Position numbers and translations under genes: made by a program. A stretch of DNA of 64,000 nt from Argopecten irradians (lineage: Eukaryota > Mollusca > Bivalvia > Pectinida > Pectinidae). Location: assembly GCF_041381155.1 (NCBI RefSeq), contig NC_091134.1:17238008-17302007 (forward strand), given 5' to 3'. Positions 50,361-62,625 of this stretch are shown here, piece by piece (position 1 is the first letter of the stretch; every line of letters begins with the position of its first letter). The notes beneath the pieces are model-generated. The model had not been told where the DNA came from and ran no database searches. It saw nothing but the letters and a program-made list of their open reading frames with translations.

Positions 50361-52284
50361 GTAAGGACATTCTTAATCACAAGTAATTTCTGATAATATG
50401 TGGTGTTTAATAACAAGGCAGCTTTTTCCTGACTAACCTTACTCATTGCTTGTTGATAAACATTGCTAATATATTGACCGCACATTCTGACGGCAGTATA
50501 ATCATGTCATGTACATTAGACTATATAACTTCTTTAAAAATAAAGTCCCTTCGGGTCTAACTACGTCTCGTAACGAACTCATCCTTGTAGATGTAGATGA
50601 TGGAATAATAGGTCTTTACTGTAACTGTATAAGTCTGTCATTCTAAAGATTGAATTGTTTTCTTGTAGATTCGCTGAGCTGTTCGAAGAGAAAAATGTCG
50701 ATGATGGCACAAAGGTGGTGACCACGCCAGGGCGCCCTGCTGGCTCCTTCCGTTTCTCTTTCCAGTATTATCTCCAACTCTCGTTCTTCTATGTTTCTTG
50801 GTGTCGGCGTGTAGATACGAGGATATGTCGACACCCAGTTAACATATTCACGATTTGGAGAACATTGGAGTTTTGTTTAAATAATAATTTCAGTAGCATC
50901 TTGGATGTCGATGGTTTTTCGTATTTATGATGTGATCAATGGTGCCTTTGTGTGTCTTGGTCATTGATGTCTTAACTGGGAAACCATTAAAATCAGTTGC
51001 TATTGTAACTTTGAGTTGTGTTATGACTAAGCCCTAAAAACATTTGAGTGTTGTAGTACGTCAATTTGTTTGCGTGGTACAAGAGTAGGTAGCAGATGTC
51101 AGAAGGACAGCCTGGCCATGTGTGATATTCTCACTAGGCGGGAAACCCCTAGTTTGAGACATGCATAAAAAATTCTATATACAATGTATTCTAAAATTGG
51201 TGCAATCAGTATGAATAGTTCTTTTCATTTTCTAATATAAACATGAATATTTTTTTCTGGGAAACAACGGAAGTGCGTCTACACCGGAAAAGTCAGCTTT
51301 ACTTGTGATCTATGATTTTCTAACAAAAAGGATATTCGATTTAAGTAATGACTTTGTATGCTTCACTGCCATGTTAAACGCCTGTCCTTCGGAAGTATAT
51401 TAATAGGGATACACTTGATGTAATATTTCGGTATAAAAACACACAAAAAGACACTTGCCATGCTGTTATCAAAGGAATGGCGGAATGATATAGAATGTTT
51501 GACTCTCCGCGTCCTTTTTTAAACACCAGTACACCTGTCTCAGCATACATTGTTTATTGATATGCCATTTGGGCTACAGGGTAACAAATGTATCTTGATA
51601 TACACAGAGAAAATTTCTCATGTATTTTACAGGAATCACGCTCTTAAAATTTGGAATGAACAAATAGGCGAATGCTCAACTTTGGCAGAAAATCCGTACG
51701 AGTTATCTTTCTTTGGTCATTTATAACTAAAATAACTTAATTGTATGCGTGTTGATAATCGCCGTGTTGATAAGACTAATCATTGTCATTTATAATAGAT
51801 TCTGGCCAAATGGCTACATACATACACTTACCTGTACCTCAAATTTTGGGGAAATGAAACAGAATTCATGGATTATGGAAAAAGCATCAGTATCAAAATT
51901 TTGTTTATCAAAATTCGTCAGATAAACCTGTAAACGAGTAAGAAAAAATAAAGAAACAGCTAAAACGTATCCCTGTCGAATGCCCCGATGGAATTTAAAA
52001 GCGGGTGTCTGACATAATAGCAGCATGCGAGTGTCACATACCGTACAGTGTACATATTAAAACACAAGAAACACCAAAACGTTGTACGTAATTGAATCAA
52101 TGTACACACGGATCCGAAATTTTTACACAGTCATGATGGTATAGTAACAAGTAATATAAACAGGATAATAAACACATTCCTATGTATGCAGTGTATAAGG
52201 AATAGTTGAATTGATGTATTCATGGTATTTTGAAACAACGGCGCCGTCTGTGGTACCTGTTTTACTGTTCATTAAAATATCCTT
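50361..52284. other. Copy 1 downstream exon and spacer
   Basis: After the stop comes an intron, then an acceptor 'gttttcttgtag' and a GC-richer segment from 50669 that is probably 3' UTR. Its 91-codon frame is not reachable in phase from exon 4. The rest to 52284 is spacer shared almost exactly with copy 2. No further gene is seen. Confidence 0.5.
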
Positions 52285-52294
52285 TAGCGGCAAC

Positions 52295-53220
52295 CGTTAA
52301 ACTTTGGTCGTTGTCTGTATAATGTGACCGGGTGGGGGTGTGTTGTCAGTATAATGTGACCGGGTGGGATGTGTTGTCAGTATAATGTGACCGGGTGGGA
52401 TGCTGAGTGAGACAACACTATAAAAAGGTCAAGAGGTCCACTACTACAAAGAGACACAACACAAAAATACCGCAGCTTCCCAAAAAACATAGATAAGTAC
52501 ACATCGCGGCACTGGGAGACCGTCCTTAGGTGACCCTGGCTGTTTATATGACATCAAACTTACTAAACCCAATTTTAAACAATTCATAAACGGAATCGCT
52601 TGTAGCAACTTTACATATTTCATAAAAGGGATTGCTAGCGGTAGTTATACAAAATTAATAAACGGGACCGGTTGTGATTACTGTACACAATTCATGAACG
52701 GGACCGCTAGCGGCACATGTAAACAATTTATAAACGGAATCGCAAGCAGTAACTACATATCATACATAAACATGACCGCTATATGGGAAACTCTCCAATA
52801 TTTAGAAACGGTACCGCCAGCGTTAATGAATGGAAATAGCATTACGGCACGGGAATGGTATATCATTCATAAACGGAACCGCTACCGAGCATTGCTCCTA
52901 AGTCAAAACCCGGATTGCTAGCGGAAGCTGCTCAACATCCATAAACGAGATCACTAGCAGTAACTGTACAGCATTCAGAAGCTTGTCAAATAGCACCATA
53001 CAAAAGGCAAGAGTTCTACTAAAAAGCATACACAACATAAATATACCACAGTCTCCCAAAACACACACCCGTACTTCATACACGCAACAAACCGCATACA
53101 TGGGAGACCGTCCTTTCATGACCCTGGCTGTTTATAGGACGTTAATTTAATAAATCAATCAAACAAACAAACCGCTAGCGGTAATAACCGTTAATCAAGG
53201 GAACCGCTAGCGGAAACATG
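52295..53220 (+). repeat. Copy 2 SINE modules and 36-bp palindrome repeats
   Basis: First comes a triplicated 'cagtataatgtgaccgggtg' motif, then 'caacactataaaaaggtcaa' and a SINE tail 'ggtgaccctggctgtttata' (to ~52565). Next are 36-bp units such as 'aattcatgaacgggaccgct' + 'agcggcacatgta' (52566-52985), then a second SINE 3' part ending in 'aatcaaacaaacaaa' (~53170) and two CCGCTAGCGG palindromes. Confidence 0.75.
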
Positions 53221-53265
53221 GCAGCATTCATTAAACGCGTCTCCGTCTAAACAGAGACAGTAGTA

Positions 53266-53307
53266 TGACGTAATAATGGTGGTGACGAAAAGCTTGTTGT
53301 GACGTCA
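53266..53307 (+). promoter_or_regulatory. CRE/ATF site cluster, copy 2 promoter
   Basis: TGACGTAA at 53266-53273 and TGACGTCA at 53300-53307, in the same arrangement as copy 1, about 100 bases upstream of the exon 1 ATG. Confidence 0.45.
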
Positions 53308-53404
53308 AATACATGTTGCCAGGCTGCGTAGCAATAGGCCATGGTGGAGATGATGCGTCTCTACGCGAGTAGCTGTTTGCTCGTTTGATATCGCGAGTAC
53401 CAAA

Positions 53405-54455
53405 ATGGATATCAAGATCTTACTGATATTTATGATAATCGCGAGTACCAAAATGCACAGCAGGGCCCTGTTGCTTATCGAGGCTTTACATGGTAAGTTT
53501 AGATATTCTCCGGGATATTTTGTTTTTACATAGCGAAGGCAAGCTCGTCTTGGAACTATCAGAAGGTTCATTTATTTGATGCCATTTTAATGCGTTGTTT
53601 TGTTTTTACCCTTTTGTTTTAACTTACTTTTGTAGCGTGGAACCCGAAGTAGGATACATAGAAAGGATGATAAATTACTTCTGCGCCCGAAAAGTCGAGA
53701 AAACATGTCCAACTCACGGAGCTTTATTGTTGGTAAGTATAATAAACTTTTACCTCGGCCGACGTATTGTAAAATACATTATCTACAATCACTATTCTTA
53801 ACGTTTCGTTTGTTTTATTCGGTGTGTATAAAACCCTAGAAATTAATAAGCATCTTTGTCCTTTCAGAGAATCGGAAACGAGGTCTTTTGTACCGTTCTA
53901 TGTGCAATAACATCACTAATATTGGTCTACACGTATATGTATGCACTGCTGGTTGGAAACCATGCAAGGAAGTTCTGGAAAGCCATCGGTGTGATGTTTC
54001 GAGAATGGAGAGCTCGTAAGTACAAATGCATATCTTGATATAATGTATCATCCCCCAGTTGATCAAACTCTTTAATCAGATAATGTTTATCAGAACCGTT
54101 CGGTGTGTCATATATTGTAGTCCCATTGCACGTTTTAAAACATATATTATCGGTTTGTACAGGTCGATCCCTCTGTCGCTTCTGCGGAACCGACCCGTGC
54201 CAGGCCAGGAGAACTTCCTGGAGACGCCATGAGGCCCGCATGTTAAACCATATGGTCGATTTCGAAAAGCGATCTCACGCGATGTGGATGTTCAGTCTTG
54301 GACTGGAGCTCTCTGCAACCCTAACAAAGGAGCTACCCCGAGACGAGAAGTACTGGGCACGAAAATATTGTGCCGACTTTCAGGAGGAACACATGGTACT
54401 TTTTCCTTTGTGCGTACAACGCCAGATCAACGCCTGGTACCCTTTGCCACGCTAG
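53405..54455 (+). pseudogene. Membrane-protein gene copy 2, broken in exon 1
   Basis: Exons correspond to 53405-53492, 53636-53732, 53868-54015 and 54163-54455. Exons 2-4 are open and nearly identical to copy 1 (YFCARK for YFVARK, Ile for Met in exon 2, Val for Ala in exon 4). In exon 1 a 16-base stretch of copy 1 is replaced by 21 bases that repeat 'aatcgcgagtaccaaaatg' from just upstream of the start. This shifts exon 1 to phase 1 at its donor while exon 2 needs phase 2. All ATGs in the exon share the wrong frame, and the ATG at 53341 meets a stop. The signal peptide therefore cannot be joined to the rest unless another first exon is used. Confidence 0.65.
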
Positions 54456-56384
54456 GTAAGGACATTCTTAATGACAAGTAATTTCTGATAATATGTGGTG
54501 TTTAATAACAAGGCAGCTTTTTCCTGACTAACCTTACTCATTGCTTGTTGATAAACATTGCTAATATATTGACCGCACATTCTGACGGCAGTATAATCAT
54601 GTCATGTACATTAGACTATATAACTTCTTTAAAAATAAAGTCCCTTCGGGTCTAACTACGTCTCGTAACGAACTCATCCTTGTAGATGTAGATGATGGAA
54701 TAATAGGTCTTTACTGTAACTGTATACGTCTGTCATTCTAAAGATTGAATTGTTTTCTTGTAGATTCGCTGAGCTGTTCGAAGAGAAAAATGTCGATGAT
54801 GGAACAAAGGTGGTGACCACGCCAGGGCGCCCTGCTGGCTCCTTCCGTTTCTCTTTCCAGTATTATCTCCAACTCTCGTTCTTCTATGTTTCTTGGTGTC
54901 GGCGTGTAGATACGAGGATATGTCGACACCCAGTTAACATATTCACGATTTGGAGAACATTGGAGTTTTGTTTAAATAATAATTTCAGTAGCATCTTGGA
55001 TGTCGATGGTTTTTCGTATTTATGATGTGATCAATGGTGCCTTTGTGTGTCTTGGTCATTGATGTTTTAACTGGGAAACCATTAAAATCAGTTGCTATTG
55101 TAACTTTGAGTTGTGTTATGACTAAGCCCCTGAAAACATTGCAGTGTTGTAGTACGTCAATTTGTTTGCGTGGTACAAAAGTAGGTAGCAGATGACAGAA
55201 GGACAGCCTGGCCATGTGTGATATTCTCACTAGGCGGGAAACCCCTAGTTTGAGACATGCATGAAAAATTCTATAAACAATGTATTCTAAAATTAGTGCA
55301 ATCAGTATGAATAGTTCTTTTCATTTTCTAATATAAACATGAATATTTTTTCTGGGAAACAACGGAAATGCGTCTAGACCGGAAATATCAGCTTTACTTG
55401 TGACCTATGATTTTCTAACAAAAAGGATATTCGATTTAAGTAATGACTTTGTATGCTTCACTGCCATGTTAAACGCCTGTCCTTCGGAAGTATATTAATA
55501 GGGATGCACTTGATGTAATATTTCGGTATAAAACACACAAAAGACATTTGCCATGCTGTTTTCAAAGGAATGGCGGAATGATATAGAATGTTTGACTCTC
55601 CGCGTCCTTTTTAAACACCAGTACACCTGTGTCAGCATACATTGTTTATTGATATGCCATTTGGGCTACAGTGTAACAAATGTATCTTGATATACACAGA
55701 GAAAATTTCTCATGTATTTTACAGGAATCACACTCTTAAAATTTGGAAGGAACAAACAGGCGAATGCTCAACTTTGGCAGAAAATCCGTACGAGTTATCT
55801 TTCTTTGGTCATTTATAACTAAAATAACTTAATTGTATGCGTGTTGATAATCGCCGTGTTGATAAGACTAATCATTGTCATTTATAATAGATTCTGGCCA
55901 AATGGCTATATACATACACTTACCTGTACCTCAAGTTTTGGGGGAAATGAAACAGAATTCATGGATTATGGAAAAAGCATCAGTATCAAAATTTTGTTTA
56001 TTAAAATTCGTTAGATAAACCTGTAAACGAGTAAGAAAAAATAAAGAAACAGCTAAAACGTATCCCTGTCGAATGCCCCGATGGAATTTAAAAGCGGGTG
56101 TCTGACATAATAGCAGCAAGCGAGTGTCACATACCGTACAATGTACATATTAAAACACAAGAAACACCAAAACATTGTACGTAATTGAATCAATGTACAC
56201 ACGGATCCGAAATTTTTACACAGTCATGATGGTATAGTAACAAGTAATATAAACAGGATAATAAACACATTCCTATGTATGCAGTGTATAAGGAATAGTT
56301 GAATTGATGTATTCATGGTATTTTGAAACAACGGCGCCGTCTGTGGTACCTGTTTTACTGTTCATTAAAATATCCTTTAGCGGC

Positions 56385-57310
56385 AACCGTTAAACTTTGG
56401 TCGTTGTCTGTATAATGTGACCGGGTGGGGTGTGTTGTCAGTATAATGTGACCGGGTGGGATATGTCGTCAGTATAATGTGACCGGGTGGGATGCTGAGT
56501 GAGACAACACTATAAAAAGGTCAAGAGGTCCACTACTACAAAGAGACACAACACAAAAATACCGCAGCTTCCCAAAAAAACATAGACAAGTACACACCGC
56601 GGCACTTGGGAGACCGTCCTTAGGTGACCCTGGCTGTTAATATGACATCAAAACTTACTAAACCCAATTTTAAACAATTCATAAACGGAATCGCTTGTAG
56701 CAACTGTACATATTTCATAAAAGGCATTGCTAGCGATAATTATACAAAATTAATAAACGGGACCGGTTGTGATTACTGTACACAATTCATGAACGGGACC
56801 GCTAGCGGCACATGTAAACAATTTATAAACGGAATCGCAAGCAGTAGCTACATATCATACATAAACATAACCGCTATATGGGAAACTCTCCAATATTTAG
56901 AAACGGTACCGCCAGCGTTAATGAATGGAAATAGCATTACGGCACGGGAATGGTATATCATTCATAAACGGAACCGCTACCGAGCATTTATTCCTAAGTC
57001 AAAACCCGGATTGCCAGCGGAAGCTGCTCAACATCCATAAACGAGATCACTAGCAGTAACTGTACAGCATTCAGAAGCTTGTCAAATAGCACTATATATA
57101 CAAAAGGCAAGAGTTCTACTAAAAAGTATACACAACATAAATATACCACAGTCTCCCAAAACACACACCCGTACTTCATACACGCAACAAACCGCATACA
57201 TGGGAGACCGTCCTTTCATGACCCTGGCTGTTTATAGGACGTTAATTTAATAAATCAATCAAACAAACAAACCGCTAGCGGTAATAACCGTTAATCAAGG
57301 GAACCGCTAG
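56385..57310 (+). repeat. Copy 3 SINE modules and 36-bp palindrome repeats
   Basis: Same layout as copy 2: TATA-like 'caacactataaaaaggtcaa', first SINE tail, 36-bp units (~56655-57040), second SINE 3' part with 'catacatgggagaccgtcct' and 'gaccctggctgtttatagga', then CCGCTAGCGG at 57272 and 57304. Here the units stay open for 138 codons as a 12-residue periodic peptide (FINGIAS...), probably by chance since 36 is a multiple of three. Confidence 0.75.
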
Positions 57311-57365
57311 CGGAAACTGTGCAGCATTCATCAAACGCGTCTCCGTCTAAACAGAGACAGTAGTA

Positions 57366-57407
57366 TGACGTAATAATGGTGGTGACGAAAAGCTTGTTGT
57401 GACGTCA
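57366..57407 (+). promoter_or_regulatory. CRE/ATF site cluster, copy 3 promoter
   Basis: TGACGTAA at 57366-57373 and TGACGTCA at 57400-57407, as in the other two copies. Confidence 0.45.
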
Positions 57408-57504
57408 AATACATGTTGCCAGGCTGCGTAGCAATAGGCCATGGTGGAGATAATGGGTCTCTACGCGAGTAGCTGTTTGCTCGTTTGATATCGCGAGTAC
57501 CAAA

Positions 57505-58540
57505 ATGGATATCAAGATCTTACTAATATTTATGGATTCTTTGCGCCGCACAGCAGGGCCCTGTTGCATTATCTAGGCTTTACATGGTAAGTTTAGATAT
57601 TCTCATTTTACATAACGAAGGCAAGCTCGTCTTGGAACTATCAGAAGGTTCATTTATTTGATGCCATTTTAATGCGTTGTTTTGTTTTTACCCTTTTGTT
57701 TTAACTTACTTTTGTAGCGTGGAACCCGAAGTAGGATACATGGAAAGGATGATAAATTACTTTCTGCGCCCGAAAAGTCGAGAAAACATGTCCAACTCAC
57801 GGAGCTTTATTGTTGGTAAGTATAATAAACTTTTACCTCGGCCGACGTATTGTAAAATACATTATCTACAATCACTATTTTTAACGTTTCGTTTGTTTTA
57901 TTCGGTGTGTATAAAAACCCTAGAAATTAATAAGCATCTTTGTCCTTTCAGAGAATCGGAAACGAGGTCTTTTGTACCGTTCTATGTGCAATAACATCAC
58001 TAATATTGGTCTACACGTATATGTATGCACTGTTGGTTGGAAACCATGCAAGGAAGTTCTGGAAAGCCATCGGTGTGATATTTCGAGAATGGAGAGCTCG
58101 TAAGTACAAATGCATATCTTGATATAATGTATCATCCCCCAGTTGATCAAACTCTTTAATCAGATAATGTTTATCAGAACCGTTCGGTGTGTCATATATT
58201 GTAGTCCCATTGCACGTTTTAAAACATATATTATCGGTTTTGTACAGGTCGATCCCTCTGTCGCTTCTGCGGAACCGACCCGTGCCAGGCCAGGAGAACT
58301 TCCTGGAGACGCCATGAGGCCCGCATGTTAAACCATATGGTCGATTTCGAAAAGCGATCTCACGCGATGTGGATGTTCAGTCTTGGACTGGAGCTCTCTG
58401 CAACCCTAACAAAGGAGCTACCCCGAGACGAGAAGTACTGGGCACGAAAATATTGTGCCGACTTTCAGGAGGAACACATGGCACTTTTTCCTTTGTGCGT
58501 ACAACGCCAGATCAACGCCTGGTACCCTTTGCCACGCTAG
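57505..58540 (+). pseudogene. Membrane-protein gene copy 3, broken in exons 1 and 2
   Basis: Exons correspond to 57505-57586, 57718-57815, 57952-58099 and 58248-58540. Exon 1 has lost two bases after the second ATG and gained one further on, and the frame meets TAG. Exon 2 is 98 bases instead of 97 (an extra T in 'aattactttctgcg'), a second frameshift. Exons 3 and 4 remain open and match copy 1 closely. The unit's 3' side is truncated near 59030. Both lesions make this copy very likely dead. Confidence 0.72.
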
Positions 58541-59030
58541 GTAAGGACATTCTTAATCACAAGTAATTTCTGATAATATGTGGTGTTTATAACAAGGCAG
58601 CTTTTTCCTGACTAACCTTACTCATTGCTTGTTGATAAACATTGCTAATATATTGACCGCACATTCTGACGGCAGTATAGTCATGTCATGTACATTAGAC
58701 TATATAACTTCTTTAAAAATAAAGTCCCTTCGGGTCTAACTACGTCTCGTAACGAACTCATCCTTGTAGATGTAGATGGTGGAATAATAGGTCTTTACTG
58801 TAACTGTATAAGTCTGTCATTCTAAAGATTGAATTGTTTTCTTTTAGATTCGCTGAGCTGTTCGAAGAGAAAAATGTCGATGATGGAACAAAGGTGGTGA
58901 CCACGCCAGGGCGCCCTGCTGGCATCCTTCCGTTTCTCTGTCAATAATATCTCCAACTCTTTTTTCTATGTTTCTTATGTCGGCGTGTAGATTACGAGAT
59001 ATACAAAGTTAACATATTCACGATTTGGAT

Positions 59031-60520
59031 TCAGTTGTTTGAAAAACAGTCGCACACCTATTTATAACGTCAGAAAGTTATCAAGTCACTATGATATTTA
59101 TTCGAAGACCATGTGATATGGCAGAATAGACCAAAGTTAGTTGATAACTATAGATAAACGTGTACGTGTCCTTCCGCATTCCTAAAACTCCCCTCTGACA
59201 CTATATCGTACAGATTTCATAGAAGCTTATCTATACATTAAGTACATGTAAGTAGGGTCAGTAACTGACCTGTCCGAATTATCAGGTCTTTCTTTCGTGA
59301 GTCTTTTAAAATAAATCCCTTAGGCCGGTCTATGTAGTAAGACGACAGAACGGCAGAATCTTTACTCATTATGTGCTTTATCTGTACATTGTAACTGTAA
59401 ATCGGGGTGTACTACAATCCAATACACTTGATATTTTCTTTTATTTTTCTTAACGCTGTGATCACAATCAAGTAGAAATCCTCCAGGATTCGTAAAAAAA
59501 AAAATAATTCTGAAGTTGTGGGTTGTTTTTTTCCAGAATCACGGAGTACATTACTTTAAATCATGTAAAGCAACGAAGACAATATTTAACCAAATGCAAT
59601 TTATCACCCTTTTTATACAATGTATCTTAATTTGATGTACTGGCATCGCGTGACTGTATTACGTTTTGTCACAAAAACCAATGCATCCATTAACCAAAAA
59701 CTTCCCACCCCGAAAATAAAAGTACTTTGTAATTACAAGTCAAGCTAAAAACATATATCCAATTAGAATCTGTAATGTCAGGTACAGGTAACGGTACCTT
59801 TCAGTGACGGCGTTTCTCCATAGGGAAGAAAAGTAAGTGAACTATGCTGTCTTTTAAAAATTTCGATATCCACAAAATTGAACCTGTCAAATTGATTTAT
59901 TTTCTGTTTTCGGTGAGAAGTGAGTCGATAAATATGTATGACACCACGGATCCGTTATTGTAATCATACATTAAATCAAACAAATGCAGTTTTTATTGGC
60001 AAAATTGAATAATAAGTATCTGATGTTATACTATATATTTACTACTTGTTTATTATCCTATTAACCTTTTGATAGATCTACTATTATCGGACCACCATAA
60101 ATTTATTATCTCAGTACCATTTGGCGACATGTCCGTATATCTATTATCTAGAATAATTGTTAAAATGAAAACTTTAAATGGACGGATTTCCGGTTCTATA
60201 TATCGGTTATTGGGTGTGTAATATATTCATAGACTTTAGAAAGATAGCGATTGGTGTGGTAATCGTCTTACATTTAAATTACAAGACAAAAATAATCTTA
60301 TCCAAAACATTTCACAACAAGTGTTAGAGTTACGTCCCTTTAATCTTGATTTTTAAGAAATTGTAATGTACAAAGGTACACAACTCTGGTGATCCTAGAG
60401 AAATTGGACTTTTAAAGGTCGACTACGAGAACGAAATTTAAATATAAAGAAGATCATGTATCCATGATGTTTTACGATTTTTTATATAAATTAAGAAATG
60501 AAAAACACCATAGATATCTC
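59031..60520. other. Unique spacer; no gene seen
   Basis: AT-rich sequence with no counterpart in the other copies. Homology to the triplicated unit stops after 'gttaacatattcacgatttg'. No repeat or coding region recognised. Confidence 0.5.
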
Positions 60521-60521
60521 A

Positions 60522-62165
60522 ATCAGTGACCCCGTCATTTCAGCGTGACGACACTATAAATACGTCCGTCAGTGACCTCGTCATTTCAGTGTGACGACAC
60601 TATAAATACGTCCGTCAGTGACCTCGTCATTTCAGTGTGACGACACTATATATACGTCTGTCAGTGACCTCGTCATTTCAGCGTGAAGACACTATAAATA
60701 CGTCCGTCAGTGACCCCGTCATTTCAGTGTGACGACACTATAAATACGTCCGTCAGTGACCTCGTCATTTCAGTGTGACGACACTATATATACGTCTGTC
60801 AGTGACCTCGTCATTTCAGTGTGACGACACTATATATACGTCCGTCAGTGACCTCGTCATTTCAGTGTGACGACACTATAAATACGTCCGTCAGTGACCC
60901 CGTCATTTCAGTGTGACGACACTATAAATACGTCCGTCAGTGACCTCGTCATTTCAGCGTGACGACACTATAAATACGTCCGTCAGTGACCTCGTCATTT
61001 CAGTGTGACGACACTATATATACGTCCGTCAGTGACCTCGTCATTTCAGCGTGACGACACTATAAATACGTCCGTCAGTGACCTCGTCATTTCAGCGTGA
61101 CGACACTATAAATACGTCCGTCAGTGACCCCGTCATTTCAGCGTGACGACACTATAAATACGTCCGTCAGTGACCTCGTCATTTCAGCGTGACGACACTA
61201 TATATACGTCCGTCAGTGACCTCGTCATTTCAGCGTGACGACACTATATATACGTCCGTCAGTGACCTCGTCATTTCAGCGTGACGACACTATAAATACG
61301 TCCGTCAGTGACCCCGTCATTTCAGCGTGACGACACTATAAATACGTCCGTCAGTGACCTCGTCATTTCAGCGTGACGACACTATAAATACGTCCGTCAG
61401 TGACCCCGTCATTTCAGCGTGACGACACTATAAATGCGTCCGTCAGTGACCTCGTCATTTCAGTGTGACGACACTATATATACGTCCGTCAGTGACCTCG
61501 TCATTTCAGTGTGACGACACTATATATACGTCTGTCAGTGACCTCGTCATTTCAGCGTGAAGACACTATAAATACGTCCGTCAGTGACCTCGTCATTTCA
61601 GTGTGACGACACTATAAATACGTCCGTCAGTGACCTCGTCATTTCAGCGTGACGACACTATAAATACGTCCGTCAGTGACCCCGTCATTTCAGTGTGACG
61701 ACACTATAAATACGTCCGTCAGTAACCCCGTCATTTCAGCGTGACGAAACTATAAATACGCCCGTCAGTAACCCCGTCATTTCAGCGTGAAGACACTATA
61801 AATACGTCCGTCAGTGACCTCGTCATTTCAGCGTGAAGACACTATAAATACGTCCGTCAGTGACCCCGTCATTTCAGTGTGACGACACTATAAATACGTC
61901 CGTCAGTGACCTCGTCATTTCAGCGTGACGACACTATAAATACGTCCGTTAGTGACCTCGTCATTTCAGTGTGACGACACTATAAATACGTCCGTCAGTG
62001 ACCCCGTCATTTCAGCGAGACGACACTATAAATACGTCCGTCAGTAACCCTGTCATTTCAGCGTGACGAAACTATAAATACGCCCGTCAGTGACCCCGTC
62101 ATTACAGCGAGACGACATTATAAATACGTCCGTCAGTGACCTCGTCATTTCAGTGTGACTACAGT
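60522..62165 (+). repeat. 46-bp array with TATA-like and CRE half-site units
   Basis: About 36 head-to-tail units of 'gacgacactataaatacgtc' + 'cgtcagtgacctcgtcattt' + 'cagtgt'. Period 46 bp was checked by position (60547 to 60593). Variation is limited to a few sites: acc(c/t)cg, cag(c/t)gtg, tata(a/t)ata. Each unit holds TATAAATA or TATATATA plus three TGACG/CGTCA half-sites. A final unit sits at 62626-62672 beyond an inserted SINE. Confidence 0.97.
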
Positions 62166-62625
62166 ATATACGGCCTCCCATGTATGCGGTGTGTTGCGTG
62201 TATGTTGTGCGAGGTGAGTGTACTGGGAGACTGCGGTATGTTCGTGTTGTGTCTTCTTGTATAGTGGAACTGTTGCCCTTTTTATAGTGCTATATCACTG
62301 AAGCATGCCGCCGAAGACACCAAGCAACACACCCCATCCGGTCACATTATACTGACAACGGACGAACCAGTCGTCCCAGAGCAGTAACTTCCACTTTTAT
62401 AGACTTTGGTGTGTCTCGGCCAGGGGACAGAACCCAGAGCCTTCCTCACAAGGGCGAACGCTCAACTCAATGCCAAAAGTGAGGCGGTGCCAAGGGAGGC
62501 ATTAGGAAAGATAAAGTCAGTTAGGAAGAAGAGAAAATATAAGATCCTAAATTTAGTCGCCTTTTACGATCATGCAATAGGGGCAGCAGGTACAATTCTA
62601 ACGCCCTACCTGCAGGGCAGACGCC
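62166..62625 (-). mobile_element. SINE with tRNA-like head and TATA-like body, reverse
   Basis: Read on the minus strand: 'aattgtacctgctgcccc', then B-box-like 'ggttctgtcccctggccgag', 'gttgtcagtataatgtgacc', 'agcactataaaaagggcaac', and 'cgcatacatgggaggccgta'. The later part matches the modules upstream of the triplicated gene. The usual 3' tail (gaccctggctgtt...) is missing. The flanking 46-bp array resumes at 62626, so it interrupts that array. Confidence 0.7.

Larger units (their letters stand above)
48474..59030 (+). repeat. Tandem triplication of a ~4.1-kb gene-bearing unit
   Basis: Units start at the shared sequence 'tagcggcaaccgttaaactt' at about 48474, 52285 and 56378. The second is 4093 bp; the first is about 280 bp shorter because a piece of its upstream repeat region is missing. 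The third is cut off at about 59030, inside the region corresponding to the downstream exon. Introns, exons and spacers are nearly identical by eye between copies, so the event is recent. Each unit runs SINE/36-bp repeats, CRE promoter, four coding exons, spacer. Confidence 0.96.

Noticed and set aside
50655-50930. 91-codon ORF (FAELFEEKNVDDG...) downstream of gene copy 1, repeated in copy 2
   Set aside because: It needs phase 2 input at the 50669 acceptor; exon 4 ends with a stop in phase 0 and exon 1 (phase 2) would create TGA. Most likely 3' UTR. Its conservation only reflects the recent duplication.
56624-57040. 138-codon ORF with 12-residue FINGIAS-like periodicity
   Set aside because: Open because the 36-bp non-coding repeat is a multiple of three; the matching region of copy 2 is interrupted and copy 1 is shortened.
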